NCBI GenBank assembly: GCA_002189035.1
Contig: CM007989.1
Coordinates: 2,914,001 to 2,978,000 of the forward strand
Reading direction: 5' to 3'
DNA length: 64,000 nucleotides
Source of the DNA: Utricularia gibba
Taxonomy: Eukaryota > Streptophyta > Magnoliopsida > Lamiales > Lentibulariaceae
Both the position numbers and the translations under genes were made by a program. The notes below the pieces were generated by a model. The model was not told the DNA's origin, did no database searches, and saw only the letters and a list, made by a program, of their open reading frames with translations. Shown in pieces: positions 32,447 to 44,800 of this stretch. The stretch's first letter is position 1. Every line of letters starts with the position of its first letter.

Positions 32447-34051
32447 TCAAACGCTAATCTCAGGAAGAGTTCCCTTTTCCAGATGTGCCTCTCCGCCGCC
32501 GATCTTCCCTAGCAGCGGTCCCAAATCTCTCTTATGCACCTGCATTTTCAGCCCATTCTTCATGAACAACGTCAACGACATCTTCTGCTCCACCTTATGC
32601 CCCGCCGCCACAACAAGGCGGTGCCGGAGAAGCACCGCGGCAGCAATTGATTTCATCTGCAGGTATGCTAAGTCTTTCCCCAAACATATCCTCGGTCCGG
32701 CGTTGAACGCCACGAATTGGAACTGATCCTTCGCCTGAAACTTCTTTCCGTCTTCAGAAAGCCATCTCTCTGGCTTGAATTCGAGGCAATCTTCTCCCCA
32801 AATGAATTTCATTCTTCCGCTGGAATAAATCGAGTATGTGATGTTAGATCCCGCCGGAACGAAAGTACCGTCCGGCAATACATCATCGGAGACTACGTAT
32901 TTCGAATCCTCCGGTACAGAGGGGTACAGTCGGAGAGTCTCAGATAGCGCTGCTTTGAGATAAATCAGGCGATCTACTTCCTCGAAAACCAGGGGCGATT
33001 CGATCCAACTTTTGATGTCGCCGCCTCGTGTCTCTAATAAAATTGAGCAAATCTCGAGCAATATCTTCTCCTCAATTTCCGGATTCAGACTTACCAACCA
33101 GAAAAACCAGCTGAGCGCCACCGATGAGGTGTCCCTTCCGGCGAGGATGAAATTCAGAGTGACGTGTTGGAGGAATTCGTTGGTGTAGGTTTCCTTTTTC
33201 TTCATGAACCTGGATAGCAAATCATCGTGCTGGCCATCGTTGCGGAGCTCTAGTTTACGAGTGTTGATCACATTCATCATGTAGTTGTCGACATTGTTTA
33301 AGCTATGGTTTAGATTCTGCTCCATCCCTAGACGAAGCCATTTCTTGAACTTCCAGATGAACTCCGGGAGAATAAACCGCTGCAAAGTCGCCTCCGTCGC
33401 GCTGTCGAACGACGTGGCAAAGACATTCTCCGGTAGACCAGGAGCCAGCGTCTGCGGATCTTTCCCGAACGCCAGCCCGCATATATTATCAAAAGTGAGC
33501 CGGAGAAGGAGATCCTGAACGTCAACAGCCTCTCCATTGGCCTCCGCCGCCCTAAGAATCGGACACAGCCGGTTCTCAATGGCGCGTGTCACCCACCTCG
33601 ACATCGCTTGCCGCAGCGTCCGCGTCGTGAATTCCAACGCAGCCGTTTTCCTCTGGAACAGCCACGTGTCCCCATCGGAGTTGAAAATCCCCTTACCCAA
33701 TAGATCGTGGAATACAGCCTGCCAAGTGGGGCCCTTGGGGTAGTTATCGAACTTAACCTTGAGAATGTGCTCTAAATTTTTCGGATCGCACGTGACCGTC
33801 ACGAGACCGCCCTTCCGAGCCAAGAACGGAATCGCCAATATACAAGTCTGGTAAGTTCCCCCGGAGGCTCGGAGATTGTCCGCGATCCAGTCGTGCATAC
33901 GGTGGGCGTTGGCGATCACCCCCGGCAAGCTCCCAACCACTGGCCACATTTTCGGACCCTTGGACACCCTCAGTGACCCCGTCAGCAATCTGAACCACAC
34001 ATAATACCCAGCCAGAAATGCTAGAATTATCGCCGCCGTGGATATATCCAT
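32447..34051 (-). CDS. CYP86A: Cytochrome P450, CYP86A family fatty-acid omega-hydroxylase
   Basis: A single exon of 534 residues. An N-terminal membrane anchor ([20 protein letters not shown]) is followed by [13 protein letters not shown]. Conserved P450 elements are the I-helix [14 protein letters not shown], the K-helix [17 protein letters not shown], and the haem loop [12 protein letters not shown] with the cysteine thiolate. These and the intronless structure fit CYP86A, whose members hydroxylate the omega carbon of C16-C18 fatty acids in the endoplasmic reticulum for cutin or suberin. The C-terminal tail is longer and more Gly-rich than in some members. The frame is uninterrupted. The exact subfamily number cannot be set by eye. 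Confidence 0.95.
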   Translation of the reverse strand: MDISTAAIILAFLAGYYVWFRLLTGSLRVSKGPKMWPVVGSLPGVIANAHRMHDWIADNLRASGGTYQTCILAIPFLARKGGLVTVTCDPKNLEHILKVKFDNYPKGPTWQAVFHDLLGKGIFNSDGDTWLFQRKTAALEFTTRTLRQAMSRWVTRAIENRLCPILRAAEANGEAVDVQDLLLRLTFDNICGLAFGKDPQTLAPGLPENVFATSFDSATEATLQRFILPEFIWKFKKWLRLGMEQNLNHSLNNVDNYMMNVINTRKLELRNDGQHDDLLSRFMKKKETYTNEFLQHVTLNFILAGRDTSSVALSWFFWLVSLNPEIEEKILLEICSILLETRGGDIKSWIESPLVFEEVDRLIYLKAALSETLRLYPSVPEDSKYVVSDDVLPDGTFVPAGSNITYSIYSSGRMKFIWGEDCLEFKPERWLSEDGKKFQAKDQFQFVAFNAGPRICLGKDLAYLQMKSIAAAVLLRHRLVVAAGHKVEQKMSLTLFMKNGLKMQVHKRDLGPLLGKIGGGEAHLEKGTLPEISV

Positions 34052-34365
34052 CCACCCCTTCTACAAAACCGAACACAATGAGTCGCTAAAAATGCCAAAT
34101 TCCAGAACCAGAACCCAATTCAGATCGCATTAAACACTTCTGTACCTGGAAAACACAAGTGCTGCAGATCAGGATTGGAAGAGCCCTCCCCCGCAAGAAA
34201 AACAGACAAAAAAGCGAGGTGAGGTGCCACAGGGGGTGGGAGGTTTTGGGAGGAGGTGTTGAGTGAGGAAGAGGATGAAATAAAGTGATTTATAGAGAAA
34301 TAAAGGGGGTGGCAATAAATATGGGTAGTAACCACACACACTAGCGGGGAGTTTTCTTCACACTA

Positions 34366-34382
34366 TGTGTGTGTGTGTGTGT
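34366..34382. repeat. (TG)8 microsatellite
   Basis: An uninterrupted TG dinucleotide run about 315 bp upstream of the CYP86A start. Confidence 0.9.
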
Positions 34383-34597
34383 TGTGTTATATAGACAGAC
34401 GTTGTATCTATATCTGATAATGCAGTGCATGATGAAGCAAGCAAGGCTTTTAAAGCAGGAGCATTGAATGCCAGCATAGGGCGTTGGACCAGCAGTCCCG
34501 GATGGCATTATTAAGTAGCCGACCGAGACCCAGCCCTCGGTGTAGATTCCGTTTACGGTGGCCGTTAATCAATGGGCTGCTGATTTAGGAATCGCTT

Positions 34598-34628
34598 CTT
34601 TTCTTCTTCTCCTCCTCCTCCTCCTCCT
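34598..34628. repeat. (CTT)n(CTC)n pyrimidine tract
   Basis: CTTCTTTTCTTCTTCT is followed by about six CTC/TCC units, a pyrimidine-rich microsatellite. Confidence 0.85.
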
Positions 34629-35858
34629 ACACCCCTGGCCTGTATATCAATAATGAACTTGTCTGGAGGTATTTCCAAACCTTCTACGTACAACTAATCC
34701 CAATTCACAGATGTGCTCACCCTATCATCGGCAATGCAATGAAATAATGGCGTCGGGAGGACGAATACGGAAGGAATCGGGGGGGCGAGATGTGCAGAAG
34801 CCTGTGTGCGGTTTCGGAAATGAGACCATCCTAGGGTTAGTTCTCCTGCAACAGGATGGGCCCGGACTACCCATAAACTTCGGTGAGATCATAGCCCGCG
34901 CCAGGGGAGATATGCCGGAAACCATCTCCGGTAACTATGCTAGCCTTCAATTCCTCTTTCAGAAAAAAATAAAAAAACCATATCTTTAGGGAAAAAAGGG
35001 GGTTCACCTAATCCGTTATACTGACGCATTGAATGTTAATAGAAAGGAGTAAATGAGTTTAGTTGAGGGCGCATGCATGCACGTGCATGGATGCTTCTCT
35101 ACAGAGCCCCCCACCTTCTCCACCTCACAATCCTTCGCCCATATTTTCATACAAGTAATTTCTTTTATTACCCAAAAACAGTATTAATTAATAATCGGAC
35201 ATAAATAAAAAGTAAATTAAATTCAAAAAATGGGAGTGGTTTTGGTTGCATGTGAGGAATAGCTAGTCAGTTGGTGCGTCCCCATGGCACCATCAATAGG
35301 CTATTGCGTATCGTACCATGCAATTAGATGATGCCTACCATCATATCCGTACCCACACTATACACAAAAATACCATTAGAAAAATAGAATTTCATATGTT
35401 TATAATAATATTATTAATAATAATGGCTACTCAACTAATCGACTCGTGCTACGTGGACATACGGACGGGAAGGGACCCACAATTATGTGCAAAATGACAA
35501 TATTAATCAATGGCAGGGTTGATAAAAATCAAATGTTATTATTAAATGGGGGTAGTAGCCATGTGTTATTAAAATTATAATTATTAATTGGATATCACTG
35601 AAAAAAAAAAAATAATTTGAATGTTATTTGTTTTTAAATAAGATTTACAATGTAAGAAAAGTGTTGTGGCTGATAAAACTAGTTTTTATCGATGATTCAA
35701 TTTGTTTTTTAGTTTAATTATGGATTTTTTATATTAAGTTGAATAAAAGTATTATAAATTTGAAGTGGATGGGCTTATTTATTGGGTTTTTGTTATTGTT
35801 AGGAAATTGTGGGCCAAAATTGAGGGGAAGGGATATTGGGCTTGCGGAAATGTAGGTG

Positions 35859-35879
35859 GCCCAATGGGCTCACCACGTG
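35859..35879 (+). promoter_or_regulatory. Palindromic site-II pair plus G-box in the FAP1-like promoter
   Basis: GGCCCAATGGGC (35859-35870) is two TGGGC-type site-II cores facing each other, and CACGTG follows at 35874-35879. Further TGGGCC/TGGGCT cores lie at about 35811 and 35836. The block is about 110 bp upstream of the start codon, where such elements usually drive constitutive or light-responsive expression. Confidence 0.5.
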
Positions 35880-35986
35880 ATTTTTTCTGCCTTCCTTTTT
35901 TTTCTTTTTGTTTGAATGGCAATTCTTTCTGCCAGGGGTGAGGAAACTGAGAATCCCCCATTACGATCTTCATTCAACCGAAAAAA

Positions 35987-37125
35987 ATGTCTTCTTTCCG
36001 ATTCCCATTCCCGTTTTCTACGGGCGGTGCCTCATTGGGGAGCTTTCCCGGCGCCGCTGCGGTGGCGCTTTCCGTTGCTGTATCGGCCGCCGCTGCTGGG
36101 GCTGGCGTAGCGGTAATAAGTCGAAACTGCGACGTCCCGTTTCTTCGAAGCTTCCGCAATGTCATGGGCATCGATGGAGGTACCTTGGTTTGGTCTTGTT
36201 TGAAATGCCTGGATTTCCATTGTGTTTCGGTTGTCTCCTGCAGTAATCTGATCAAACTAGGATGCATGCCTGATTTTGTGTCTGGTCAGCACGTTTTCCG
36301 ATGTGGGCTTCCCTTTCTCTGTCGGTAAATTCATCTCCGGTGACCGAGTTCAGTACCGGGACCACATTCCCTGCCGTTGTGAACGACTCCCAACTTCTTC
36401 TCGGAGTTGGGGTCCGGCGAAAAGCCATTTTGGGATTAAAAAACATCGATGTTTACGCCTTCGGTACCATCGCAATACCTTTTGTTAATGATTCCTTCCC
36501 TTTGTAAAATCCGTCCCAATCCCTTTGTGGTCGTTGTTACACAAATGCAGGCGTGTATGCTGATGCTGCAGACTTGGAAAACAATCAGTTGAAGAAGGAT
36601 CTTATTGACAGCAACATAAGAATGACTGTAAGGCTGCAGATTGTTTATAGCAGATTGAGCATCAACTCAGTTAGAAGTGCATTTGAGGGATCTGTAGGCA
36701 GCAGAATTCGAAAATTCAGCGGTTCAGATTCAAAGGGCGACAAAGAATTACTTCAAAGGTAACGTAAACATCCCATTTCTGTTTGCAGATAGAAACTGTG
36801 AAAAGCAATGTACTTGTGCAGGTTTGTATCCCAGTTCAGGGATGAGTACAAGATACCAAGGGGATCCATCATTGACCTGTCAAGGGACAAAGACTATGTT
36901 CTAAGAACATCAAGTGAGAAAGAGATGCACTTTTTAGTTTAATACCTGTGGTACACTCTCTGATGTTGTGTATGTGCACTTGAAGTTGATGGAGTGGAGG
37001 TGGGAAGCATAGAGAGCAAGCTGTTGTGCAAATCGGTGCTAGATTTGTACATCGGAGATGACCCCTTCGATCGGAAAGCCAGAGACGAGGTGGAGAACAC
37101 ACTGTCTCGTTTGCTGAGGGAATGA
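35987..37125 (+). CDS. FAP1: Fatty-acid-binding protein 1-like (chalcone-isomerase fold), plastid
   Basis: Five exons (35987-36179, 36290-36463, 36551-36758, 36822-36913, 36986-37125) make an intact 268-residue protein. A long Ala/Ser-rich leader serves as transit peptide. The fold's signature blocks follow: TTFPAVVNDSQLLLGVGVRR, KNIDVYAFGVYAD, MTVRLQIVYSRLSI, SFEGSVG-type EGSVGSRIRKF and LLCKSVLDLYIGDDPFD. FAP proteins bind saturated fatty acids in the plastid stroma and are non-catalytic relatives of chalcone isomerase. The start is the first ATG, and the N-terminal MSSFRFPFPF resembles the MVSFRFPF I recall from Arabidopsis FAP1. All junctions are GT-AG and in phase. Confidence 0.92.
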
Positions 37126-37542
37126 AGGGGAGAGTGAATACTCATGGTTATGCCTTGTCTTCTTCAATGTCCCGAGCATTTTGTATTGCTTCCTTCTTAG
37201 CCTTCAGATGCAGGTGCAAAAAGCTTTGAGTTCATTTTGTGTCACCTGCTCTTCATTGAACCAAGCAATGAGCATCTTCTTTTGTGCAGGTTATGGTTCC
37301 ACAAATTTTGCATGTAACTTTTTAAGCTAATTTTCATATTACAATAAAAATGTAATATATGTATTATGTATATTTATTTTTCTTTTTACCGTTGGAGAAT
37401 GTAGATGGCGAGAGTGGTGACCTGCTGGAACAAAAGATAAGGATATGGTTGCTCTGGAGCACCAGAGTCCACACCCACATACTCACGATGCTCCGGCGAC
37501 CTCACTGGTAGCTGTCCACTGGTTCCTCCTCTCGATACATCA
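37126..37542. other. Intergenic between the FAP1-like and FZL genes
   Basis: 417 bp of flank with no coding content. AATAAA at 37343-37348, 218 bp after the FAP1 stop, is a possible poly(A) signal. The rest is the FZL promoter. Confidence 0.5.
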
Positions 37543-40500
37543 ATGATAGCTTTTTCCTCATTTCCGGTGGCCTATGGTCACATTTCTCACCGGCGTTTTG
37601 TTCCATTCGGTACACATCGGAAGTTTCCGGCGAGACCCCATTTTTCGCCCCCTTACTTCGTCTTGAGGGGCAAGAAGGCTTTAGTTTCGTGTCAGATAAA
37701 CCAGAATAGTCTGAGAAGCTTGTTTCCTGGCGGCTACAAGCGTCCGGAGATCAAAGTCCCCGGTTTCGTTCTGCAGTTGAGCGCCGATGAAGTTGATAAT
37801 AGTTTTCTCGATCTCATTGACAGCGCTGTTTCTGGTAGAGTCGGAATTGTGGTCCTCACGGGAAGCGACGGCCGTGGCAAGAGGTTGTTCGAGGCGGCGT
37901 GTTTGTTGAAGTCGGTCATTAGGGACCGGGCTTACTTATTGATTGATGAGCGAGTCGACATTGCTTCTGCAGTAAACGCTAGCGGCGTTTTGCTCTCTGA
38001 TCAAGGTTTGAATGCCCACTTTTTTTTTTAGTTTCTACATCTGTTGCCTAAGATTATTCATTTTCTTTGTAGGGCTTCCAACGATTGTGGCAAGGAATGC
38101 ACTGATGGGCGTGGGAAATGATTCGGTTGTTCTTCCTTTGGTTGGGAGAAGGGTTGAAACTGAAGAAGCTGCGTTAGAAGCTTGCGGTACTGAGGGTGCT
38201 GATTTTCTCATCATAAACGAAAAGGACGGCTGTTCGGAGGAGCTTGCATGCTTGATTTCTGAGCGTGTGAAAATTCCAATCTTTGTGATGCCTGGTTCTC
38301 TCAGGGAAGGAATGTCCTTGCATTCGAATGATTTAAGTCCAGGAGTTAGTGGTTTTGTTCTTTCTGTTAACCAATTAAACTTATCAGAAAGAGATTCGTC
38401 GTGGACGTTGCTTCATATAGATGAGAAAATAGAGGGTGAAACTCCTGGTTTATGGAAATCGGAAACTGTAGATTTAGAAGATGGTCTAGATGGAAAGAAA
38501 AAGGTTGCTACTTTTTCTCGGCTGGAAGAGAGAGCAGGAGTTTTGATAGAAAAAGAGCGCAGAATTTTGCTTGAAGCAATCGATGTTATCCAAAGAGCTG
38601 CACCTCTGGTGATCTTTTATTGCTAATTGTTGGAAGTTAAGGGTGTGATTGATTTGCCTTCATTCCTGCTGCTTGTATTTTGCAACTGCTGACATCTTTT
38701 CTCCCAAAACGGCAGATGGAGGATATTTCACTTCTCAAAGATGCTGTTTCTCAGCTTGATGATCCATTTTTACTGGTCATAGTGGTAATTGTGTGCTGAA
38801 ACTCGACAAATTCTGGTTCTCCTGATATACATGGGTATTAGTTCTTAATTTCTGTGCATTTTCTGCTCCTATAGTTCCCATATCTGACCTGATTCCATTG
38901 AATATTTTATTGTGAACAGAAAAGAGGAATGTAGCCTGTACCACTTCAAATTTTCTCCCTAGTACATCTAACTAAATGTGTGCCTGTTGGTCCGTGTAGT
39001 TTGCATATAGTTGTCATTACACTTACAACACTAGGTGTGCAATTAGTATATCTGTTTGTAGATATAAAGTTTGGTTTTAACTGATACAGATATTGTTGTT
39101 GAATCCATATTGGTGTTTATATTGCTTTTCTAGGTTGTATGCAAGTAACATGTTTTGGGTGCTAGAAGAGATTTATGTTTTAGACAACAGAAATGTTATG
39201 GGGTTTCATACTCTTTCATGTCACCAGGGAGAATTCAACTCTGGGAAGTCTAGCTTCATCAATGCTTTTCTTGGGGACAGATATTTGGCTGATGGAGTTG
39301 TTCCTACGACTAATGAGATTACCTTTCTACGCTACTCTGAGTCAGAGAGTGGTGGTCATCGTTGTGAAAGGCTTCTTGATGGTCAATACACATGCTACAT
39401 ACCTGCCCCTGTTCTGAAAGAAGTGAGTTCCGTTGCCTTCTAAATCATCTTCATCATTCAGATCTGAACTTTTGTATAAATGATGGTCACTGATTATACT
39501 TGTTTGAACCTATTATAATTCTTCTCCTCTCTGTTGGCGTCAGATTGTAATTGTAGATACTCCTGGAACAAATGTGATTCTTCAGAGGCAACAGCGTCTC
39601 ACAGAGGAATTTCTTCCTCGTGCAGATCTTCTTTTTTTTGTTATGTCGGCTGATCGACCATTGACTGAAAGTGAGGTATTCTGCTGATTCTCAATTTTCT
39701 GTAAATGCATGATACCTCTAACACACTAATCCATTGTGTCTCTCTTTCTATTGTCCTTAATCACAAGGGCTAACTTATGTTCATTGCTATACCTCACAGG
39801 TCGTGTTTCTCCGGTACAGTCAGCGATGGAAGAAGAAAATTGTTTTTGTGCTCAATAAATCCGATCTTTACAGGAATGAGGAAGAGGTTAGAGCTAGCAT
39901 TTATACTTTCCCACATAATGATGCCAATCGTCTTGTGAAGGAATCAGGGGTATCCTAGATTTAAAGTTTTTTTTTGCAACTTGCGGTTGCAGCTTGTAGA
40001 AGCTGTTTCATTCATCAAGGAAAATACTCAAAAGATGCTGAATGCTGAAAATGTAATCTTATACCCTGTATCTGCCCGAAGCGCTCTCGAGGCAAAGCTT
40101 TTGGGTTTAAATGATCCAGAACAGCAAGAGCAGCTCAAGAATTCTCCCTATCCCGGGGCCAACAAGTTTAACGATCTTGAAAAGTACTTGCACAGTTTTT
40201 TGGATTCCTCCACAAGTAATGGCATTGAAAGAATAAAGCTTAAGTTGGAAACTCCAGTTAAGATTGCTGAGCAGATACTTTCGGCTTGTCTGAGACTTGC
40301 AAGGGAGGAGTGCCAGCAGACTGAACAGGATTTGGTGCGGGTCAACGATGTTTTAATGAGCTTGGAGGAGTATGCGATGAGGGTGGAAAATGAGAGCATT
40401 GCTTGGAAACGAAAAATTTTATCTTTGGTAAGATTGCATCATCCTTTTTTCTTGTGTTTTCTTTTCGCCAGATTCCTTTGGCAAGTTACGTGAAACTTTG

Positions 40501-41554
40501 CTCTCACAGATTGATAATACACTGTCAAGTGCGATCAAAGTTGCAGAATCTTCTTTGAGACTATCAAATGTTGACCTTGTTAGTTCATACCTTCTGAGTA
40601 GAGATAAATCTGTACAAATGCCTGCATCCTTGAGGTTTCAAAAGGAAATAATAGATCCTGCGGTTTCAGAAGTTCAGGTGAGCACATGGAATTCCGAAGC
40701 CATCTTTTTGGTTGTGTTTTCACATTGAGGGTTGTATCATTATTTTGGACATAGAAACTTCTTGGTGAATACTCTCAATGGCTACAATCGAGTAGTGCTC
40801 GGAAAGGAGATGTTTATAGAGAATCATTTGAGAAAAGATGGCCTGCAGTTGATGTACCTATCCAGACTCAGATGACAGCTCGTGAGTTGCTAAGGAGCAG
40901 GCATGAAGCAGGATTAAGTGTCATTGGAGAGTTCAGTGCTTCTGCTGCTACCAAACTGTTGGATCAAGAGATTCTTGAAGTGGTACATTCCTTGCTAAAA
41001 CTTCTCATTGTTCGTTCCATGTGTTTGTATTGCGTGTAATCTCTCCGTTTTACAATATTCTCCAGTTCCTGAGCACATACGGTGGACTCGGAGCCGCCGG
41101 CCTGTCTGCCTCCCTCTTGACCTCTGTCTTGCCTACTACTCTGGAAGATCTCCTTGCTTTAGGACTTTGTTCTGCTGGAGGGTAAATCTCCCTCCATCAT
41201 CTTTCACTTCTTTATCCACATTCTGCCCATCGTTTTCGTTAGTGACTGATCATCAACTGCAGTTTTCTAGCGATTTCGAACTTCCCAAGTCGTAGGCGAC
41301 GAACCATCGACAAACTGAAGAGAAGTGCGGATGCATTGGCCCGTGAACTCGAGGGAGCCATGGAGAAGGATCTCCGGGAGAGCAGTGATTCTTTGAACAA
41401 GTTCGTGACACTCATTAGCCAACCGTACAGAGAAATGGCTGAAGAAAGGGTGAAGAGAACTGTGGACACCTTGAATGAAATAGCAGACATTCAGGAAAAA
41501 CTTGCGTCCTTGCAAACTGAAATTCAGAATCTTCATCTCCCAATACAGCAGTAG
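37543..41554 (+). CDS. FZL: FZL, fuzzy-onion-like dynamin-family GTPase of thylakoids
   Basis: Eleven exons (37543-38005, 38073-38608, 38716-38784, 39228-39422, 39544-39675, 39800-39886, 39993-40427, 40510-40677, 40755-40982, 41066-41181, 41263-41554) encode an unbroken 906 residues. A plastid transit peptide is followed by a thiamine-phosphate-synthase-like TIM-barrel half (about 60-330). The GTPase has G1 GEFNSGKSS (about 357), switch TTNEIT, G3 DTPG (about 426) and G4 NKSD (about 484). A helical stalk follows, with a paired hydrophobic membrane segment (GGLGAAGLSASLLTSVLPTT ... LALGLCSAGG) and a C-terminal coiled coil. FZL remodels thylakoid and envelope membranes in chloroplasts. It sits on the same strand upstream of the aminopeptidase, 326 bp apart. 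Confidence 0.95.
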
Positions 41555-41880
41555 GTCGTTTTAAGCTGCGTGTTTGTTTCCTTTCTTCCCATTTATATGT
41601 AGAATGAGATAAATCCAAAATTGCTCTGTGAAACGTTCCCTTCCAGTTTCATCGCTACCCATTCTTATAGACAGAAAATGTCATTTTCCGCCGGAATGAG
41701 AATACAAACATATTTTGTCTTCCCTTTCATTCGAGTTATCCACAACTAGGCGTCGCCGAATCTCCGTCGTTGAGGATCTTTTGTTGGTGTGGTGATTACA
41801 TATTCGTCGGCGTTTCTGAAACTTCGGAATCGCACAAGGTTTAGAAGCTTCCCCCTTTCATTTCTGCAGCCTTCGATTCG
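41555..41880. other. Intergenic: FZL 3' flank and aminopeptidase promoter
   Basis: 326 bp with no coding frame of interest. The last 100 bp are pyrimidine-rich and probably the leader of the downstream gene. Confidence 0.5.
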
Positions 41881-44800
41881 ATGTCCCGGTTGGTTTTACC
41901 CTACAAAGTTTCGAGCTTGTCGAGGACTTCGCTCCTGGGTTTTGTCTCTTCCGTTCCTGTGATTACTCTCCCTCCGTTTTTTCTGTATTTCTCATTTCTG
42001 GAGTTACTAGTCATGATGGGAGGGGAGGAAAAATGGGGAATCTTTTTATATTTTTCAACATGAAGTTAATTGCTTTTTGATATGGATAATGTGATCACCT
42101 TGACTTTTTAGTGCCTGTATGAAAATCCGTTTTCTCCTGTTTGGTTGTACTGGATTTTCAGCCTCCGGGAAGTTATCATTCAATCGGGTGTCGTCGGGAA
42201 GTTATTCAAAGGTCCAAACGGTTCTGTTTTACCGCGGTATGCCAATTTTAGTGATGCGCATGTTAGTACTTCGCTGCTGTGTTCTTTCTTTATGCTGCTG
42301 TTTATCAATCTCTTTTTTTGGGTCAGGTAAACAACTTGAGGAAATATAGGCGACAGAATTATTCAGGCCCTGTAAGACTACCTTTTCACCCAAATAACGA
42401 TACTTCCACCCAGATTTTCTGGAACAATGACGCGTTTGTATGGTTTTCACATTAATTAGGGTGTTTCAACTGGTAGTATCTGTCGGAGGTTGATCTGTTC
42501 TGTGGCAACAGAATCGGGAAGAATGAAAGTTCAGGAATTTGCTACGGATACCCCAAAAGAGATCTTTCTGAAGGATTACAAGCAACCTGATTACTTTTTT
42601 GAGAAGGTAATGTCGTTATCAACTATTCTCTTTTTTATCATCTAAGCACTGATCTGTTGACTTGAACTTTCCCTAGGTTGATTTGAAGTTTACCCTGGGT
42701 GAAGAAAAGACAACTGTACTTGCCAAAATCTATGCATATCCCAGGATTGAAGGTATTCTCTTTTGATGGGTACTGGCCCCATTTGTTGATGAAAAAGTTG
42801 ATTCGTTGTGAGAAATCTTGTGGTTTCTAATCTGTTTAAGTCCTTTGTGTAGACGTTCTTCTTGGTGGAATTTTTTTTAATACAGTATGTATTTAGTGCT
42901 ATGATCATAGTAGAATCGGCCATGATCTGTTTTGCTATTTATGTTGTCATACTCTAACAATGCTTTCTGAACTTTGTTAGTTCAAAAAAAAAAGCATATG
43001 ATGGTCTTTGCATATAGGTTCTTCTTCTCAGCTAGTCTTGGATGGAGTTGATCTGAAATTGATTTCACTTCATTGCAATGGGGAGGAAATAAAGGTGAGA
43101 CTTTTTTCATTGAAACCTTTTGAAATGACATCCCACCCTGGGAAACAAGCGCCATAACATCGCTTGTATTTTGGGAAACTGAACTCACAGGAGAATGAAT
43201 ATCATGTTGACTCAAGACATCTGATTCTTTTCTCACCTCCAAGTGGAAAATTTACTTTGGATATTGTTACTGAAATCTACCCACAAAAAAATACTTCTCT
43301 AGAGGTACGATGAATGTTACTGTTGAAAAAAATAAGGCTGCTCAACTTTCCCTAAGTTTGTTATATTTCCTGATGCAGGGTCTCTACAAATCGTCTGGTA
43401 ATTTCTGCACTCAGTGTGAAGCAGAAGGTTTCAGGAAAATTACATATTATCAGGTATCTTGAATAGCAGTTGGAGGAACTTTTGTGTTGTTCTGGGTCCT
43501 GAGGGGTTAAACTTAGTTTCTCTTCACGAATTCAGGATCGTCCAGATATCATGGCAAAGTACACTGTTCGTATTGAAGGTGACAAATCATTATATCCCGT
43601 TTTACTCTCTAATGGAAATCTCATTGAGCAAGGGAACTTGGAGGTCGTTTTTCCTGATACTGATGTTTCCTTTTACTTACAACTTCATCTGAATGGATTC
43701 CCTCATCAATCCAGGGGAACAGGCATTATGCTGTATGGGAAGACCCTTTTGTCAAACCTTGTTACCTTTTTGCATTGGTAGCTGGGCAATTGAAATGCAG
43801 AGAAGATAGTTTTTTGACCCGATCAGGTCGAAAGGTCTTGCTTAGAATCTGGACACCAGAGCAAGATCTTCCAAAAACTGCCCATGCAATGTACTCTCTG
43901 AAAGCTGCTATGAAATGGGATGAAGATGTAAGATGCAATGCATTACTTTTTGTGAAGAAATTATTCAAAGAAAGATAATGAGTTAATTTGGCTACTATTT
44001 ATGTGCAGGTCTTCGGTCTAGAATATGACTTAGATCTCTTCAACATTGTAGCTGTCCCTGATTTTAACATGTGAGATGCACCCTCTTTATTAGTTGCTTT
44101 TCATCATAATCAATATACAAATCTCTTTCCTTATTGAATGTTTTCTACACAGGGGTGCCATGGAGAACAAGAGTTTAAATGTATTCTAAAAACTGGACAT
44201 CATCTTTCGTTATAATAACTCTGTTGCTATTTCTTGATGCTAACACTTTTATTTTGTGGCACGGAGATTTTTAATTCAAAGCTTGTGTTGGCATCTCCGG
44301 AGACTGCAACTGATTCAGATTATGCTGCTATCTTGGGTGTGATTGGGCATGAGGTATGACTTCCTTGAATATTGCTGCTTGTTAGTTCTTTAGTTCTGTG
44401 TTAACTCTTATTAAAATTTTTATAAACCTTATGTGCCTTGTTTGCAGTATTTTCACAATTGGACTGGAAACAGGTCCGTTTTGATTGCTTTATTGATTGT
44501 GTTACTCAATTCTGTATTCATCATTGCGGTTGATTATGTATAGCATCTTTTTGTATGTCATTATATGCATACACATTTTCGTGCTCCAGAGTGACATGCC
44601 GTGATTGGTTCCAACTTAGTTTAAAGGAAGGTCTTACGGTTTTCCGTGATCAGGTGATTGTTGATCATTCTTTTTGGAATGCTCAGTCAACAAAACATTA
44701 ATGTGTTGTTTCCATGTAGGAATTTTCTTCTGATATGGGTAGCCGTACAGTGAAGCGAATAGCTGATGTTTCAACTCTGAGAAACTATCAATTTCCCCAG

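Larger units (their letters stand above)
34052..35986. other. Intergenic between the divergent CYP86A and FAP1-like genes
   Basis: 1.9 kb between divergently oriented genes. The part up to about 34350 is the CYP86A leader and core promoter. A GT repeat (34366) and a CTT/CTC tract (34598) follow. An open frame at 34711-34989 (MASGGRIRKESGGRD from its second Met) resembles nothing I know. The stretch 35150-35760 is AT-rich without features; the right edge is the FAP1 promoter. Confidence 0.5.

Noticed and set aside
34711-34989. Plus-strand frame between CYP86A and FAP1-like
   Set aside because: No recognisable domain, and no acceptable splice partners.
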